Notes: a model not told the origin generated them from the sequence alone. Counted from the stretch's first letter, positions 18,030 to 26,309 are shown. The stretch: DNA of 64,000 bases from Nocardioides panacisoli (GCF_019448235.1 NZ_CP080409.1:2480001-2544000); one strand, 5' to 3'. Numbers and translations: made by a program.

Positions 18030-18068
18030 CGATTCCTCCAGGTCGTTCGGTTCGCACCACCGTGGCAA

Positions 18069-18088
18069 CGTGTGGCGACCGTCACACG
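18069..18088. promoter_or_regulatory. Inverted repeat upstream of benA
   Basis: CGTGTG (18069-18074) and CACACG (18083-18088) form a perfect dyad 40-60 bases upstream of the benA start. A second near-palindrome, AGGCAAATGCCT, lies at 18089-18100. Both sit where an activator or repressor of the ben operon would bind. The LuxR-type protein encoded in the operon is the obvious candidate (inference). Confidence 0.45.
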
Positions 18089-18123
18089 AGGCAAATGCCT
18101 AGTCCTGACCCAGCGTCTGATTG

Positions 18124-18187
18124 ATTGATCACGCCGATGAATCGATCAATATTCGGACCTTGTGTTGACTGAATACCGGTACGTACC
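18124..18187. promoter_or_regulatory. catR-side promoter region with two dyads
   Basis: ATTGATC (18124-18130) pairs with GATCAAT (18144-18150). TTGACT at 18165-18170 is a good -35 box for the plus strand. GGTACGTACC (18178-18187) is a perfect palindrome placed between that -35 box and the expected -10. The arrangement fits autorepression of catR by its own LysR product. No strong -10 hexamer is visible. Confidence 0.45.
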
Positions 18188-18248
18188 GTGAATCAATCGC
18201 TGCGGGCGTGACCGACGCCACAGGTCCGGACGACACGAGGAGCACTTC

Positions 18249-19163
18249 ATGGAGCTGCGCCACCTGCGCTACTTCGCCGCCGTCGCCGAGACCTGCCACT
18301 TCGGCCGCGCGGCCGAACGCCTGCACATGGCCCAGCCGGCGCTGTCCCAGGCGATCCGGCAGCTCGAGGAGGAGCTCGGCGCCCCGCTCTTCACCCGTAC
18401 CACCCGCCAGGTCAGCCTCACCGCGGCCGGGGAGTTCCTGCAGGAGGAGGCCGAGCGGGTCCTCCGGGCCGTCGACCAGAGCGTCACCGGCGTACGCCGC
18501 GTCGCCGACGGCCGGCGTGGCCTCGCCCGCATCGCGTTCACCGGCACCGCGGCGTACACCCAGCTGCCCGCGGTCGCGCGCATCCTGCAGCGCGAGCTCC
18601 CCGACGTGGCGCTCGAGGTCCACGCGGACCTGCTGACCCCGGCCCAGTGCGAGGGGCTGCGCGAGCACACCCTCGACCTCGGGGTGATGCGGCCGCCGGC
18701 GACCGGTGATGACCTGTCCTCGCGCCTGATCGAGGTCGAGCCGCTGATCCTGGCCGCACCGGCCGACCACCGCCTCGTCGCCGAGCCGGCCGTCGCGGTC
18801 GCCGACCTCCGTCCCGAACCCTTCGTGCTCTATGCCAACAAGGACTCCGCGGTCAACGACGCGGTGGTGCGGACCTGCCGCGACGCCGGCTTCACCCCCC
18901 ACCGCGAGCACACCGCTCCCGGCACCGCGGTCCTGCTCGCCCTCGTCGCCGCCGGCCTGGGAGTGGCGCTCGTGCCCGCCTCGGCCCGGGCGCTGCCTCT
19001 GAACGGGGTGGTGTTCCGCGACGTCGCCGACGCCGGCTCCGTCGAGCTGGCGCTCGCGTGGCGCAACGAGCCCTCCGAGCTCGTGCAGTCCGTGCTCGCC
19101 GCGCTCGAGCGGGCCGGCCTCTTCACCCACCCCACCGACCAACTGCTGGAGGAAGCCCGATGA
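18249..19163 (+). CDS. catR: LysR-family regulator of the catechol genes
   Basis: This 304-residue LysR protein has the N-terminal winged helix (HFGRAAERLHMAQPALSQAI, residues 18-37) and a C-terminal inducer-binding domain. It resembles CatR/CatM, which respond to cis,cis-muconate. It starts at the ATG at 18249 with GAGGAG a few bases upstream. Its stop overlaps the catB ATG by four bases (ATGA), so here the regulator is the first gene of the cat operon rather than divergent from it. It is divergent from benA, so one intergenic region may serve both halves of the pathway. Confidence 0.87.
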   Translation: MELRHLRYFAAVAETCHFGRAAERLHMAQPALSQAIRQLEEELGAPLFTRTTRQVSLTAAGEFLQEEAERVLRAVDQSVTGVRRVADGRRGLARIAFTGTAAYTQLPAVARILQRELPDVALEVHADLLTPAQCEGLREHTLDLGVMRPPATGDDLSSRLIEVEPLILAAPADHRLVAEPAVAVADLRPEPFVLYANKDSAVNDAVVRTCRDAGFTPHREHTAPGTAVLLALVAAGLGVALVPASARALPLNGVVFRDVADAGSVELALAWRNEPSELVQSVLAALERAGLFTHPTDQLLEEAR

Positions 19164-20263
19164 AGATCACGCAGGTGGAGGCGATCCCCTACGCGATCCC
19201 CTACACCAAGCCACTGCGGTTCGCCAGCGGCGAGGTCACCGCCGCCGAGCACGTGCTGGTGCGGGTGCACACCGACGAGGGCGTGGTCGGCATCGCCGAC
19301 GCCCCGCCGCGACCCTTCACCTACGGCGAGACCCAGGCCGGCGTCATCAACGTGATCGAGGATCTCTTCGCGCCCCACCTGATCGGCAGCAGCGTCCTCG
19401 AACGCGAGGTCATCGCCGGGCACATGGGCCGCACCGTGGGCAACCCGGTCGCCAAGTCGGCGATCGACATGGCCGTCTGGGACGCGCTCGCCCGCACCCT
19501 CGGCGTACCCATGACCGACCTGCTCGGCGGGTGGACCGACCGGATGCGCGTCTCCCACATGCTCGGCTTCGACGAGCCGGCCGCCATGGTGGCCGAGGCC
19601 GAGCGCATGCGCGACAGCTACGGCATCGCGACCTTCAAGGTGAAGGTCGGCCGCAAGCCGTTCCATCTCGACACCGCCGTCGTGCGGGCCCTGCGCGAGG
19701 GCCTCGGCGACGACGTCGAGCTCTACGTCGACGGCAACCGCGGCTGGTCCCCGGCCGAGTCGGCGCGGGCGATGCACGAGATGGGCGACCTCGGCCTGCT
19801 CTTCGCCGAGGAGCTGTGCCCGGCCGACGACGTGCTCGGCAGGCGGTGGCTCGTGCAGCAGTGCGACGTCCCCTTCATCGCCGACGAGTCCGCCGTGACG
19901 CCGGCCGACGTCACGCGGGAGATCCTGGGTGGCGCCGCGACCGCGGTGAGCATCAAGACCTCCCGCACCGGCTTCACCTACTCCCGCCGCGTGCACCACC
20001 TCGCCGAGGGCCTCGGCATCGAGGTGGTGATGGGCAACCAGATCGACGGCCAGCTCGGCTCGATCTGCACCGTCGCCTTCGGCGCGGCGTACCGCTCGAC
20101 GTCCCAGCGGGCCGGCGAGCTCTCCAACTTCCTCGACATGAGCGACGACCTGCTGACCGAGCCGCTGGAGATCCACGACGGGCACCTCGCCGTGCGCCCG
20201 GGACCCGGCCTGGGCGTCGAGATCGACGAGGACAAGCTCGCCCACTACCGCACCGACCGCTGA
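19160..20263 (+). CDS. catB: Muconate cycloisomerase
   Basis: A 367-residue enolase-superfamily enzyme that would close cis,cis-muconate to muconolactone. The KxK motif is K160-V-K162, the metal ligands are D191 (VDGNRGW), E217 (FAEEL) and D242 (ADES), and the general acid-base lysine is K266 (IKTSRTG). All expected residues are present and the length is normal. Chloromuconate cycloisomerases share this plan. The ATG overlaps the catR stop, with GGAGGA at 19148-19153. Confidence 0.92.
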   Translation: MKITQVEAIPYAIPYTKPLRFASGEVTAAEHVLVRVHTDEGVVGIADAPPRPFTYGETQAGVINVIEDLFAPHLIGSSVLEREVIAGHMGRTVGNPVAKSAIDMAVWDALARTLGVPMTDLLGGWTDRMRVSHMLGFDEPAAMVAEAERMRDSYGIATFKVKVGRKPFHLDTAVVRALREGLGDDVELYVDGNRGWSPAESARAMHEMGDLGLLFAEELCPADDVLGRRWLVQQCDVPFIADESAVTPADVTREILGGAATAVSIKTSRTGFTYSRRVHHLAEGLGIEVVMGNQIDGQLGSICTVAFGAAYRSTSQRAGELSNFLDMSDDLLTEPLEIHDGHLAVRPGPGLGVEIDEDKLAHYRTDR

Positions 20264-20308
20264 CCACCGACCACGAACGACCGACCCAACCCCGAGGAGA
20301 ACGAGACG

Positions 20309-21163
20309 ATGACCACCACGACCGACACCAACCCCAAGGCCGCCGACTCCGGCGCCTCGGCCACCGCACGGTTCCGCAGCGACAAGGCCTCCGGCGTCGC
20401 CGACACCCCCAAGGAGCGGGTCGACCTGCTCGCCGGTGAGGTGATCGAGGCCGTCACCGCCACGGTGCGCCGGCACAAGGTCACCTACGACGAGTACAAC
20501 GCGCTGAAGTCCTGGCTCATCAGCGTCGGCGAGGACGGCGAGTGGCCGTTGTTCCTCGACGTGTGGGTCGAGCACGCCGTCGAGGAGGTCGCCACCGAGC
20601 ACCGCGAGGGCAACAAGGGCGCCATCGAGGGCCCGTTCTACGTGCCGAACGCACCCGAGCAGGGCGCCGACGGGACCATCCCGATGCGCGAGGACGAGCA
20701 CGGCACCGAGCTGGTCTGGACCGGCCAGGTGACCTCGGTCGACGGCTCCGCCCTGGGCGGCGCGGTGGTCGAGCTGTGGCACGCGGACTCCGACGGCTAC
20801 TACTCCCAGTTCGCACCCGGGCTGCCCGAGTGGAACCTGCGCGGCACCTTCACCACCGACGACGAGGGCCGGTTCGCGATCACCACGATCAGGCCCGCGC
20901 CGTACCAGATCCCCACCGACGGCGCCTGCGGCAAGCTGATCGCCGCCGCCGGCTGGCACGCGTGGCGGCCCGCCCACCTGCACGTGAAGGTGTCTGCCCC
21001 CGGCCACGAGCTGCTCACCGCACAGCTCTACTTCCCCGGCGACGAGCACAACGACGACGACATCGCCTCGGCGGTCAAGCCCGAGCTGATGCTCGCGCCG
21101 ACCACCACCGACAGCGGCGAGACCGTCGACTACGGCTTCGTGCTCGACCCGACCCGCGACTGA
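20309..21163 (+). CDS. catA: Catechol 1,2-dioxygenase
   Basis: This 284-residue intradiol dioxygenase cleaves catechol to cis,cis-muconate using Fe(III). The iron ligands are visible: Y164 (in DGYYSQF), Y199 (APYQIP), H223 and H225 (RPAHLHV). The N-terminal helical dimerisation domain (about residues 30-105) is complete. It follows catB by 45 bases, with GAGGAGA as ribosome site, and is followed 11 bases later by catC. Hydroxyquinol dioxygenases are related, but the cat context favours catechol. Confidence 0.93.
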   Translation: MTTTTDTNPKAADSGASATARFRSDKASGVADTPKERVDLLAGEVIEAVTATVRRHKVTYDEYNALKSWLISVGEDGEWPLFLDVWVEHAVEEVATEHREGNKGAIEGPFYVPNAPEQGADGTIPMREDEHGTELVWTGQVTSVDGSALGGAVVELWHADSDGYYSQFAPGLPEWNLRGTFTTDDEGRFAITTIRPAPYQIPTDGACGKLIAAAGWHAWRPAHLHVKVSAPGHELLTAQLYFPGDEHNDDDIASAVKPELMLAPTTTDSGETVDYGFVLDPTRD

Positions 21164-21174
21164 TCGGAGCCCCT

Positions 21175-21486
21175 GTGCTGTTCCACGCCCGGATGGACGT
21201 CCGGATCCCCCACGACCTGCCCGCCGAGGAGCGCGCCGACATCGTCGCGCGCGAGAAGGCCTACGCCCAGCAGTTGCAACGCGAGGGCAAGTGGCCCCAC
21301 CTGTGGCGGGTCGTGGGGGAGTACGCCAACGTGTCGATCCTCGACGTGGAGTCCAACGAGGAGCTGCACGACCTGCTCTCGGGGCTGCCGCTCTTCCCCT
21401 ACATGGACATCACCGTCACGCCGCTCGCGACGCACCCCTCGGACATCGCGCTCGAGCAGGCCGATCCCGGCGGCGCCGCGTCCTGA
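21175..21486 (+). CDS. catC: Muconolactone delta-isomerase
   Basis: The 103-residue protein shifts the double bond of muconolactone to give 3-oxoadipate enol-lactone, the PcaD substrate. Typical features are the LFHARMDVRIP start, the LWRVVGEYANVSILDV core and the PLFPYMDITVTPLATHPS end. The GTG at 21175, with CGGAG eight bases before it, gives the expected N-terminus; a long frame continues upstream but overlaps catA out of frame. It ends the catR-B-A-C operon. Confidence 0.9.
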   Translation: MLFHARMDVRIPHDLPAEERADIVAREKAYAQQLQREGKWPHLWRVVGEYANVSILDVESNEELHDLLSGLPLFPYMDITVTPLATHPSDIALEQADPGGAAS

Positions 21487-21526
21487 GCCGCCGAGCCGCC
21501 ACCGGTGAGGTGGTTGGCTGGACGGC

Positions 21527-21760
21527 ATGGCACGACGTCCGCTCTTCTCGATCAGCGGCGTACGCCGCTCGCAGGGCGACCGGTTGCGCCGGCGGCAGCG
21601 CTGGTACTTCGCCCTGATGGGTGTGTGCCTCGCCCTGATCCTGCTGGCGTGGAACCTGGTCCGAATGTGGTCGACCGAGGCGGCCGTGGCCATGTCGGTC
21701 GTGGCGGCCGTCATCCCGCCGATCGCCGTGGTCGTCGCCAACTGGGGCGAGGACCACTGA
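21527..21760 (+). CDS. DUF3099-type small membrane protein
   Basis: The 77-residue protein has a basic start (ISGVRRSQGDRLRRRQRWYF) and two hydrophobic segments (about residues 28-44 and 52-70). This matches the actinobacterial DUF3099 family of unknown function. The ATG at 21527 is the only good start. It stands alone between catC and the divergent amidotransferase and is probably core genome. Confidence 0.7.
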   Translation: MARRPLFSISGVRRSQGDRLRRRQRWYFALMGVCLALILLAWNLVRMWSTEAAVAMSVVAAVIPPIAVVVANWGEDH

Positions 21761-21796
21761 CGTCGCTGCCACCGTCCCCACGGGCCGGCGCGGACG

Positions 21797-22561
21797 TCAG
21801 TCGGAGCCCCCGTCGGTCGACCGTGCGTGACGGCGTACGCCGGCCGCGGTGACCAGCCACCCGAAGACGGCGCGCCGGTGGTCACCGTCGGTCGCGACGT
21901 CCTCGGGGTGCCACTGCACGGCCAGCAGGTGGCCGTCGGTGCTCTCCAATGCCTCGACCACGCCGTCCGCCGCCCACCCGACCGGCAGCAGACCGTCGCC
22001 GATGCGGTCCACCGCCTGGTGGTGCCCGGACCGCACGCGGGGGTCGCGATGTCCCAGCGTGGCCGCGAGCACGGACTCCGCGGCGAGGTGGACGTCGTGG
22101 TCGACCATCGGATCGTCGGCGCCGCGGTGCGCGACGGCGGTCTCGGGCAGGTGCTGGACCAGCGTGCCGCCGCGCGCGACGTTGGCGACGTGCATCCCGC
22201 GGCACACCGCCAACGTCGGTACGCCGGCGGCCCGGGCCGCGCGTGCGAGGCCGACGTCGACGACGTCCGCACGCAGGTCGACGTTGTAGAGCTTCGGGTG
22301 GCGGGTCGTGTCGCCGTAGACGAGGGGGTCGACGTCGCCGCCGCCGAGCAGCAGCACCCCGTCGCACTCCTCCACCGCGCCATCGAGGCTGGTGGTGGCG
22401 TCGAGGTCGAGCCACACCACGTGACCGCCGACCTCCTCGATCGCCTGCGCGCAGCGTGCCGCGAGGTCGTCGATCAGCGTCGAGAGAGCAGAAGTGCCGT
22501 CGTTGCTGCTCGGCACCGCCGTCACGAGGATCGAGGGACCCTCGACCGGTGGCTCCGTCAT
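21797..22561 (-). CDS. Class I glutamine amidotransferase-like hydrolase (PuuD/peptidase C26 type)
   Basis: A 254-residue protein with a gamma-glutamyl hydrolase fold. The nucleophile is C120 in LAVCRGMH, and the triad is completed by H218 and E220 in VQWHPED. SGHHQAVD near residue 178 and LLLGGGDVDPLVYG near 70 are typical of gamma-glutamyl-GABA hydrolases (PuuD). The ATG at 22561 is chosen because it has GGGAG in front and the preceding in-frame residues are low-complexity. No polyamine genes are nearby, so the substrate stays open. Confidence 0.8.
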   Translation of the reverse strand: MTEPPVEGPSILVTAVPSSNDGTSALSTLIDDLAARCAQAIEEVGGHVVWLDLDATTSLDGAVEECDGVLLLGGGDVDPLVYGDTTRHPKLYNVDLRADVVDVGLARAARAAGVPTLAVCRGMHVANVARGGTLVQHLPETAVAHRGADDPMVDHDVHLAAESVLAATLGHRDPRVRSGHHQAVDRIGDGLLPVGWAADGVVEALESTDGHLLAVQWHPEDVATDGDHRRAVFGWLVTAAGVRRHARSTDGGSD

Positions 22562-22654
22562 CGTTGCTCCCGGGGTCGTCGTGGTGGTGGCAGGTCGCCC
22601 GGCCCATTGCATCGCGGCGGCGAAGGCCCACCATCACCGGCCCCGACATGACGA

Positions 22655-22687
22655 AAGCCGCAGGTCAGCGGGCTGATCCTGCGGCTT
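22655..22687 (-). terminator. Rho-independent terminator of the lost tRNA-Arg gene
   Basis: AAGCCGCAGG (22655-22664) pairs perfectly with CCTGCGGCTT (22678-22687), with an inner CAGC/GCTG extension and a small loop. Read on the minus strand the stem ends in TTTCG. It lies 10 bases beyond the 3' end of the tRNA-Arg remnant, so it is the native terminator of that tRNA. Confidence 0.75.
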
Positions 22688-22697
22688 CGTCGTGCTG

Positions 22698-22739
22698 CGC
22701 GCCTGTAGGGATTCGAACCCCAAACCTTCTGATCCGTAG
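22698..22739 (-). pseudogene. 3' half of a tRNA-Arg(ACG) gene, an integration scar
   Basis: On the minus strand the sequence runs from the anticodon loop CTACGGA (anticodon ACG) through the TCAGA stem strand, a full T arm (TGGGG-TTCGAAT-CCCTA) and the acceptor strand CAGGCGC to the 3' end. The 5' half is missing: the bases before CTACGGA cannot pair with TCAGA and there is no D arm or 5' acceptor strand. This is the usual product of tyrosine-integrase insertion into a tRNA gene. The native terminator on the left shows that foreign DNA lies to the right, above position 22740. The intact copy should be at the other end of the insertion, but none is in this window. Confidence 0.85.
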
Positions 22740-22942
22740 AGAGACGTCATGCCGCTCTCAGGCGGGAAGCCACGCCTGCGAGACGCGCGATGTGCACCGA
22801 TCCCGGCCGATCTTGACATCCAGGTGTGCCCAGAGTGTGCCCGCCAGGTACTTACTGTCCGGCGCTGGACCGCGACCAGAGTTGCGCCTTGCTGCTCGGC
22901 GTCGCGGTGACGCAGGAGCGACGCACTCGAGACGCGATCCCA
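22740..22942. other. Island edge without a supported gene
   Basis: This stretch directly beside the tRNA-Arg break contains a repeated GTGTGCCC motif (22822-22846 area). Short open frames on the minus strand do not show recombinase catalytic residues. It may be the attachment-site arm or the decayed end of an integrase gene. Confidence 0.35.
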
Positions 22943-23257
22943 TCAGTGCTGCAACTTGCTGCACGCCGCGCATTCGGTACAAGTCGTGGCCCAGGGCCGC
23001 CACTCCAGTCGCTCCCGACGAATGATGCGATCACATTGACGACACTGACCGTAGGTTCCGTCCTCGATCCGACGTCGGGCAAGACGCAATTCATCCACCA
23101 TCGCGGCGACGGTCTCCCGGTACGCCGCCGACACTTCATCCGTTGCAGTGATGCCCAAGAGTTGCTTCGCCCGTTCGATCTCGATCAACCGCAGGTCACC
23201 ATCGATTCGCTGCAGCTCGAACCGGTTGAAGACTGACTGTTTTACGCCCTGATTCAT
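22943..23257 (-). CDS. TraR/DksA-family zinc-finger protein
   Basis: A 104-residue protein with a helical N-terminal part and a C-terminal C4 zinc finger: C72 and C75 (GQCRQCDR) and C93 and C96 (TTCTECAACS). The stretch IEDGTYGQCRQC is the hallmark of the DksA/TraR group, which enter the RNA polymerase secondary channel. The ATG at 23257 has a clear GGAGGT at 23267-23272; an in-frame upstream extension lacks one. Being just inside the tRNA scar, it may be an element-borne regulator. Small DksA-like proteins are also common as chromosomal genes of unknown role in actinobacteria. Confidence 0.82.
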   Translation of the reverse strand: MNQGVKQSVFNRFELQRIDGDLRLIEIERAKQLLGITATDEVSAAYRETVAAMVDELRLARRRIEDGTYGQCRQCDRIIRRERLEWRPWATTCTECAACSKLQH

Positions 23258-23286
23258 TTCTCTATTACCTCCACGCACGCCCCTAC

Positions 23287-23318
23287 CTGGGCGGGCGCCG
23301 AGCGCGGCGCGCGCCCAG
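23287..23318. promoter_or_regulatory. GC-rich hairpin in the leader of the dksA-like gene
   Basis: CTGGGCG (23287-23293) pairs with CGCCCAG (23312-23318), and inside it GCGCC pairs with GGCGC, giving a 12-bp stem with a single G-G mismatch and a six-base loop. It lies 30-60 bases upstream of the start at 23257. Neither side has a T-run in the right place for a terminator of this gene, so a leader-RNA or processing structure is possible. Confidence 0.4.
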
Positions 23319-23385
23319 ATGAGGGCAGAAAAAGAAGACTGGAGGTGCCGGTTCACGACACCCCTGCTGACACGAATGGCAAACG

Positions 23386-23549
23386 TCAGCGGGGCGGAGC
23401 GCGGTCGACGCTGCGGCGTAGCACGTCGAGACCGGTGATGCCGCGAGCCTCGCGGCTGAGTTCCAGCGCAAGCAAAACCGCACCGGAAGGAACATGGGCA
23501 GGCAGCAGCGTCACATCAGCTTGACCAGCTCTGTGACGGGCACCCATGG
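23386..23549 (-). CDS. Possible small protein, unrecognised
   Basis: A minus-strand frame starting at an ATG near 23549 encodes 53 residues ending LDVLRRSVDRAPPR. A TACACT box lies about six bases before the ATG, so a leaderless message is conceivable. The codons are moderately G/C-ending, less so than in neighbouring genes. I do not recognise the protein, and it may be chance. Confidence 0.25.
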
Positions 23550-23643
23550 GTGCAGTGTAGCCGCATCGTCCGGAGCTCTCGACCTTCACGCCGGAACCCG
23601 GTAGAGAGGGTTCATGGCGATTTAGTTCACGTGGCCGCCCGGC

Positions 23644-24510
23644 GTGCAGGCGGCAGCGAGCTTCACCTTCGAGGTTGACGCGGAGTCTTGTGCGCTGGCT
23701 GCGGATCGGCACAACGCCACCCGCATGTCGTTGATGTCGCACCAGTCCTACGGACCGCTCGTCGGAGTGCCCCGGCTGCTCGAAATCCTCCGTCGCCAGG
23801 ACGTCCTCGCCACGTTCTTCGTGCCAGGGTTGACGGCGGAGACCTATCCGGACACCGTGCGCCGGATCGTCGACGGCGGTCACGACATCGCCCACCACGG
23901 ATACGCACACGAACCGATGGGAACGCTTACCGAGGACCAAGAGGCGGCAGTGTTGGATCGCGGACTGCAGGCCCTCGCAGACGTCGCCGATGTTCGACCG
24001 GTCGGCTACCGCGCTCCGTGGTGGGAGCTCAACTGGCACTCAGCCGACCTGCTGCACGAGCGGGGGTTTCTCTACGACTCAAGCTTGTTGGACGGGGACC
24101 GGCCCTATGAGATGGCCTGCGCCCGCACCACGGGAGCATCGATCGTGCAGGTACCGGTTGACTGGGCGCTCGACGACTGGGAGCAGTACGCCTTCTACCC
24201 CGGCTGGACCGGTAGCGGTGTGATCGAGTCACCCGCGAAAGTGCGCGAGATGTGGCAACTCGAGGCGGAGGCGCTCCATCGAGAGCGCGGTTGCTTCGTG
24301 CTGACCAACCATCCGTTCCTGAGCGGGCGACCCGGCCGGGCGATGCTCCTGGAGCAGCTGATCGAAACGGTGAAGCAACTGCCCGGAATGATGGTCACCA
24401 CACTGTCCGGGATTGCCGAGCACACGCGATCGCTGGGGCTGGATGCGCGCCATCACCCACGGCTGTCCGCCGTGGCTGTCGATGCCGCCTTCTCCCACCT
24501 GGACATCTGA
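23644..24510 (+). CDS. Polysaccharide deacetylase-family hydrolase, start region broken by an amber codon
   Basis: The frame shows the NodB/PuuE deacetylase fold: SFTFEVDAES with the metal-binding acid near the start, VLATFFVPG, HDIAHHGYAHEP with the two metal histidines, and GYRAPWWE. Family members act on N-acyl or amide bonds of sugars or allantoin-like compounds. The natural start appears to be the ATG at 23614, but the frame from there reads Met-Ala-Ile-TAG and then Phe-Thr-Trp-Pro-Pro-Gly, the usual family beginning. So either translation restarts at the GTG at 23644, or codon 4 is a nonsense mutation or sequencing error. It lies beside the ABC importer and amidase genes and may act on the same substrate. 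Confidence 0.7.
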   Translation: MQAAASFTFEVDAESCALAADRHNATRMSLMSHQSYGPLVGVPRLLEILRRQDVLATFFVPGLTAETYPDTVRRIVDGGHDIAHHGYAHEPMGTLTEDQEAAVLDRGLQALADVADVRPVGYRAPWWELNWHSADLLHERGFLYDSSLLDGDRPYEMACARTTGASIVQVPVDWALDDWEQYAFYPGWTGSGVIESPAKVREMWQLEAEALHRERGCFVLTNHPFLSGRPGRAMLLEQLIETVKQLPGMMVTTLSGIAEHTRSLGLDARHHPRLSAVAVDAAFSHLDI

Positions 24511-24681
24511 GAGTGGCGAAGCGTGGCCGCCTCGTGGTCGACGTTCCTCCTGGGGTGCGCGCACTGCTCCCGGTGAGTGGGAGTGAGCTCCGGTACTCGA
24601 TCGGCACGCTCCTAGCGTGACGCGCGACACACCTTCCCGGCAGATCCCGGGCTGTTCGGGGCCATACTCACTGGAGGATCG

Positions 24682-26292
24682 ATGAGGAAACGCTTGATGC
24701 CACGGGCCGGTGTCGCGGCCCTTGTAGCCACCGCGCTGTTGACGGCCGGATGCGCCAGTTCGGGCGGTGAGGACCGGGAGGACACCTCAGAGATGTCCAA
24801 GTCCGACATCTACACCGCTGGCGTGGTCGGCGTGGAGGGAGACCCGGGCGAACCTCAGACAGGCGGAACGCTCACGATCGCCGACTACTCCGAGGCGCGC
24901 AGCCTCGACCCCACTCAGACCATCCCGAACGGCGCTGCCGGCGGCAACGCACTCGCGGCGGTGTATGACGTGTTGATGCGCTATGACCAAGCCTCGGACT
25001 CCTTCGAACCGTGGCTGGCGGAGTCGCTGGACTCCGACGACAATCAGACTTGGACGTTGAGGCTCCGCGAGGACGTGACGTTCTCCGACGGCACTCCTCT
25101 CGACGCGGCCGCCGTGGTCGGCAGCATCGGTTACTACATGCAGCAGGCTGGTTACAACACTCTGCTGCTGGCGAGCAACATCAAGGACATGGACCCGCAG
25201 GGCGAGGACACGGTGGTGTTCACGCTCAACCGCCCGTGGACCACGTTCCCCAACATGCTCGCGAGTGGTCCCGGCATGATCATGGCACCCGCGGCGTACG
25301 CCAAGGACCAGAAGGAGTTCACCCCAATCGGGGCTGGCCCGTTCACCCTCGACGAATACCAGCCCGGCGAAGAGCTCCTGCTCGCCGCGAACACGGACTA
25401 CTGGAACGGCGCGCCCCACCTGGACGGGCTCCGATTCGTCTGGCTCGGAAGCGACGACGACCGGCTGAGCTCGCTGGATGACGGCAGTGTCGACGTGGCA
25501 AACGTGCGAGCGCCGCAGACCGTGGAGCAAGCGCGACGCGATGGCTTCGCGGGGATCATGGTGCCCAACGGCCTCTCGGCCATGTTCTGGCTGAACAACC
25601 GTGAGGGCAGTGCGGGTTCTGATGTCCGAGTGAGACAGGCGATCAACCACGCGATCGATCCCGAAGTGTACTTCGATCGCGTCAGCAACGGTGCCGGGTT
25701 GCCAAGTCGCAACATCTACTCGCCGAACGCGCCGTACTACACCGAGGTCGAGACCTCAGAGTTCGACCCCGAGAAGGCGGAGGAGCTGCTCACTGAGGCC
25801 AAGGCGGACGGCTATGACGGGAAGCTGACCTACATCGGTCAATCCGATCAGGCTTCCCAGACCGGCGCCGTGACGATCAAGGGAATGCTCGAGGCGGTTG
25901 GATTCGAGGTCGAGACCGATCTGCTGCGCAACGTTGCTGACCAGACGCAGCGTATCTACGTCACGCACGACTACGACGTTGCCGTGTCGGCGATGAGCAT
26001 CCCGGACGAGGACCCCTACTCCCGGTTGGCGACGAACATGAACAGCCAGTCGCCGCAGAATCCCTCGGGCTATGGGAATGATGAGATGGACAAACTCATC
26101 GCAGAGTTGCAGACCGCCGAGGGCGACGAGGCGGAGGACCTGCTGGAACAGATCAACCAGTTGTGGCAGGACACCGTTCCCGGAGTGGCGATGGGTGCAG
26201 GTGCCTTCTTCTTCCCGTGGAATGAGGACGTCCACGGCATCACCACGACTTCGGAGTTGATCATGCTCTTCGGAGATGCCTGGAAGGGCTGA
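24682..26292 (+). CDS. ABC transporter substrate-binding lipoprotein (oligopeptide/nickel family 5)
   Basis: This 536-residue protein has a lipoprotein signal (basic MRKRLMPR, hydrophobic core, lipobox LTAGC with C24) and the SBP family 5 body: GGTLTIADYSEARSLDPTQT, VTFSDGTPLDAAAVV and the C-terminal PDEDPYSRLATNMNSQSP stretch. It would capture a peptide or other amphiphilic solute outside the membrane for the permease genes encoded convergently 3-5 kb away. The ATG at 24682 follows GGAGGA. A strong terminator follows. The lone placement on the opposite strand from its permeases is unusual but not rare. Confidence 0.87.
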   Translation: MRKRLMPRAGVAALVATALLTAGCASSGGEDREDTSEMSKSDIYTAGVVGVEGDPGEPQTGGTLTIADYSEARSLDPTQTIPNGAAGGNALAAVYDVLMRYDQASDSFEPWLAESLDSDDNQTWTLRLREDVTFSDGTPLDAAAVVGSIGYYMQQAGYNTLLLASNIKDMDPQGEDTVVFTLNRPWTTFPNMLASGPGMIMAPAAYAKDQKEFTPIGAGPFTLDEYQPGEELLLAANTDYWNGAPHLDGLRFVWLGSDDDRLSSLDDGSVDVANVRAPQTVEQARRDGFAGIMVPNGLSAMFWLNNREGSAGSDVRVRQAINHAIDPEVYFDRVSNGAGLPSRNIYSPNAPYYTEVETSEFDPEKAEELLTEAKADGYDGKLTYIGQSDQASQTGAVTIKGMLEAVGFEVETDLLRNVADQTQRIYVTHDYDVAVSAMSIPDEDPYSRLATNMNSQSPQNPSGYGNDEMDKLIAELQTAEGDEAEDLLEQINQLWQDTVPGVAMGAGAFFFPWNEDVHGITTTSELIMLFGDAWKG

Positions 26293-26309
26293 CTCCGAGC
26301 ACATGACCA

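Noticed and set aside
24513..24620. A 35-codon GTG-started frame after the deacetylase
   Set aside because: Codon bias is acceptable but there is no ribosome site, no motif and no known family; more likely chance.
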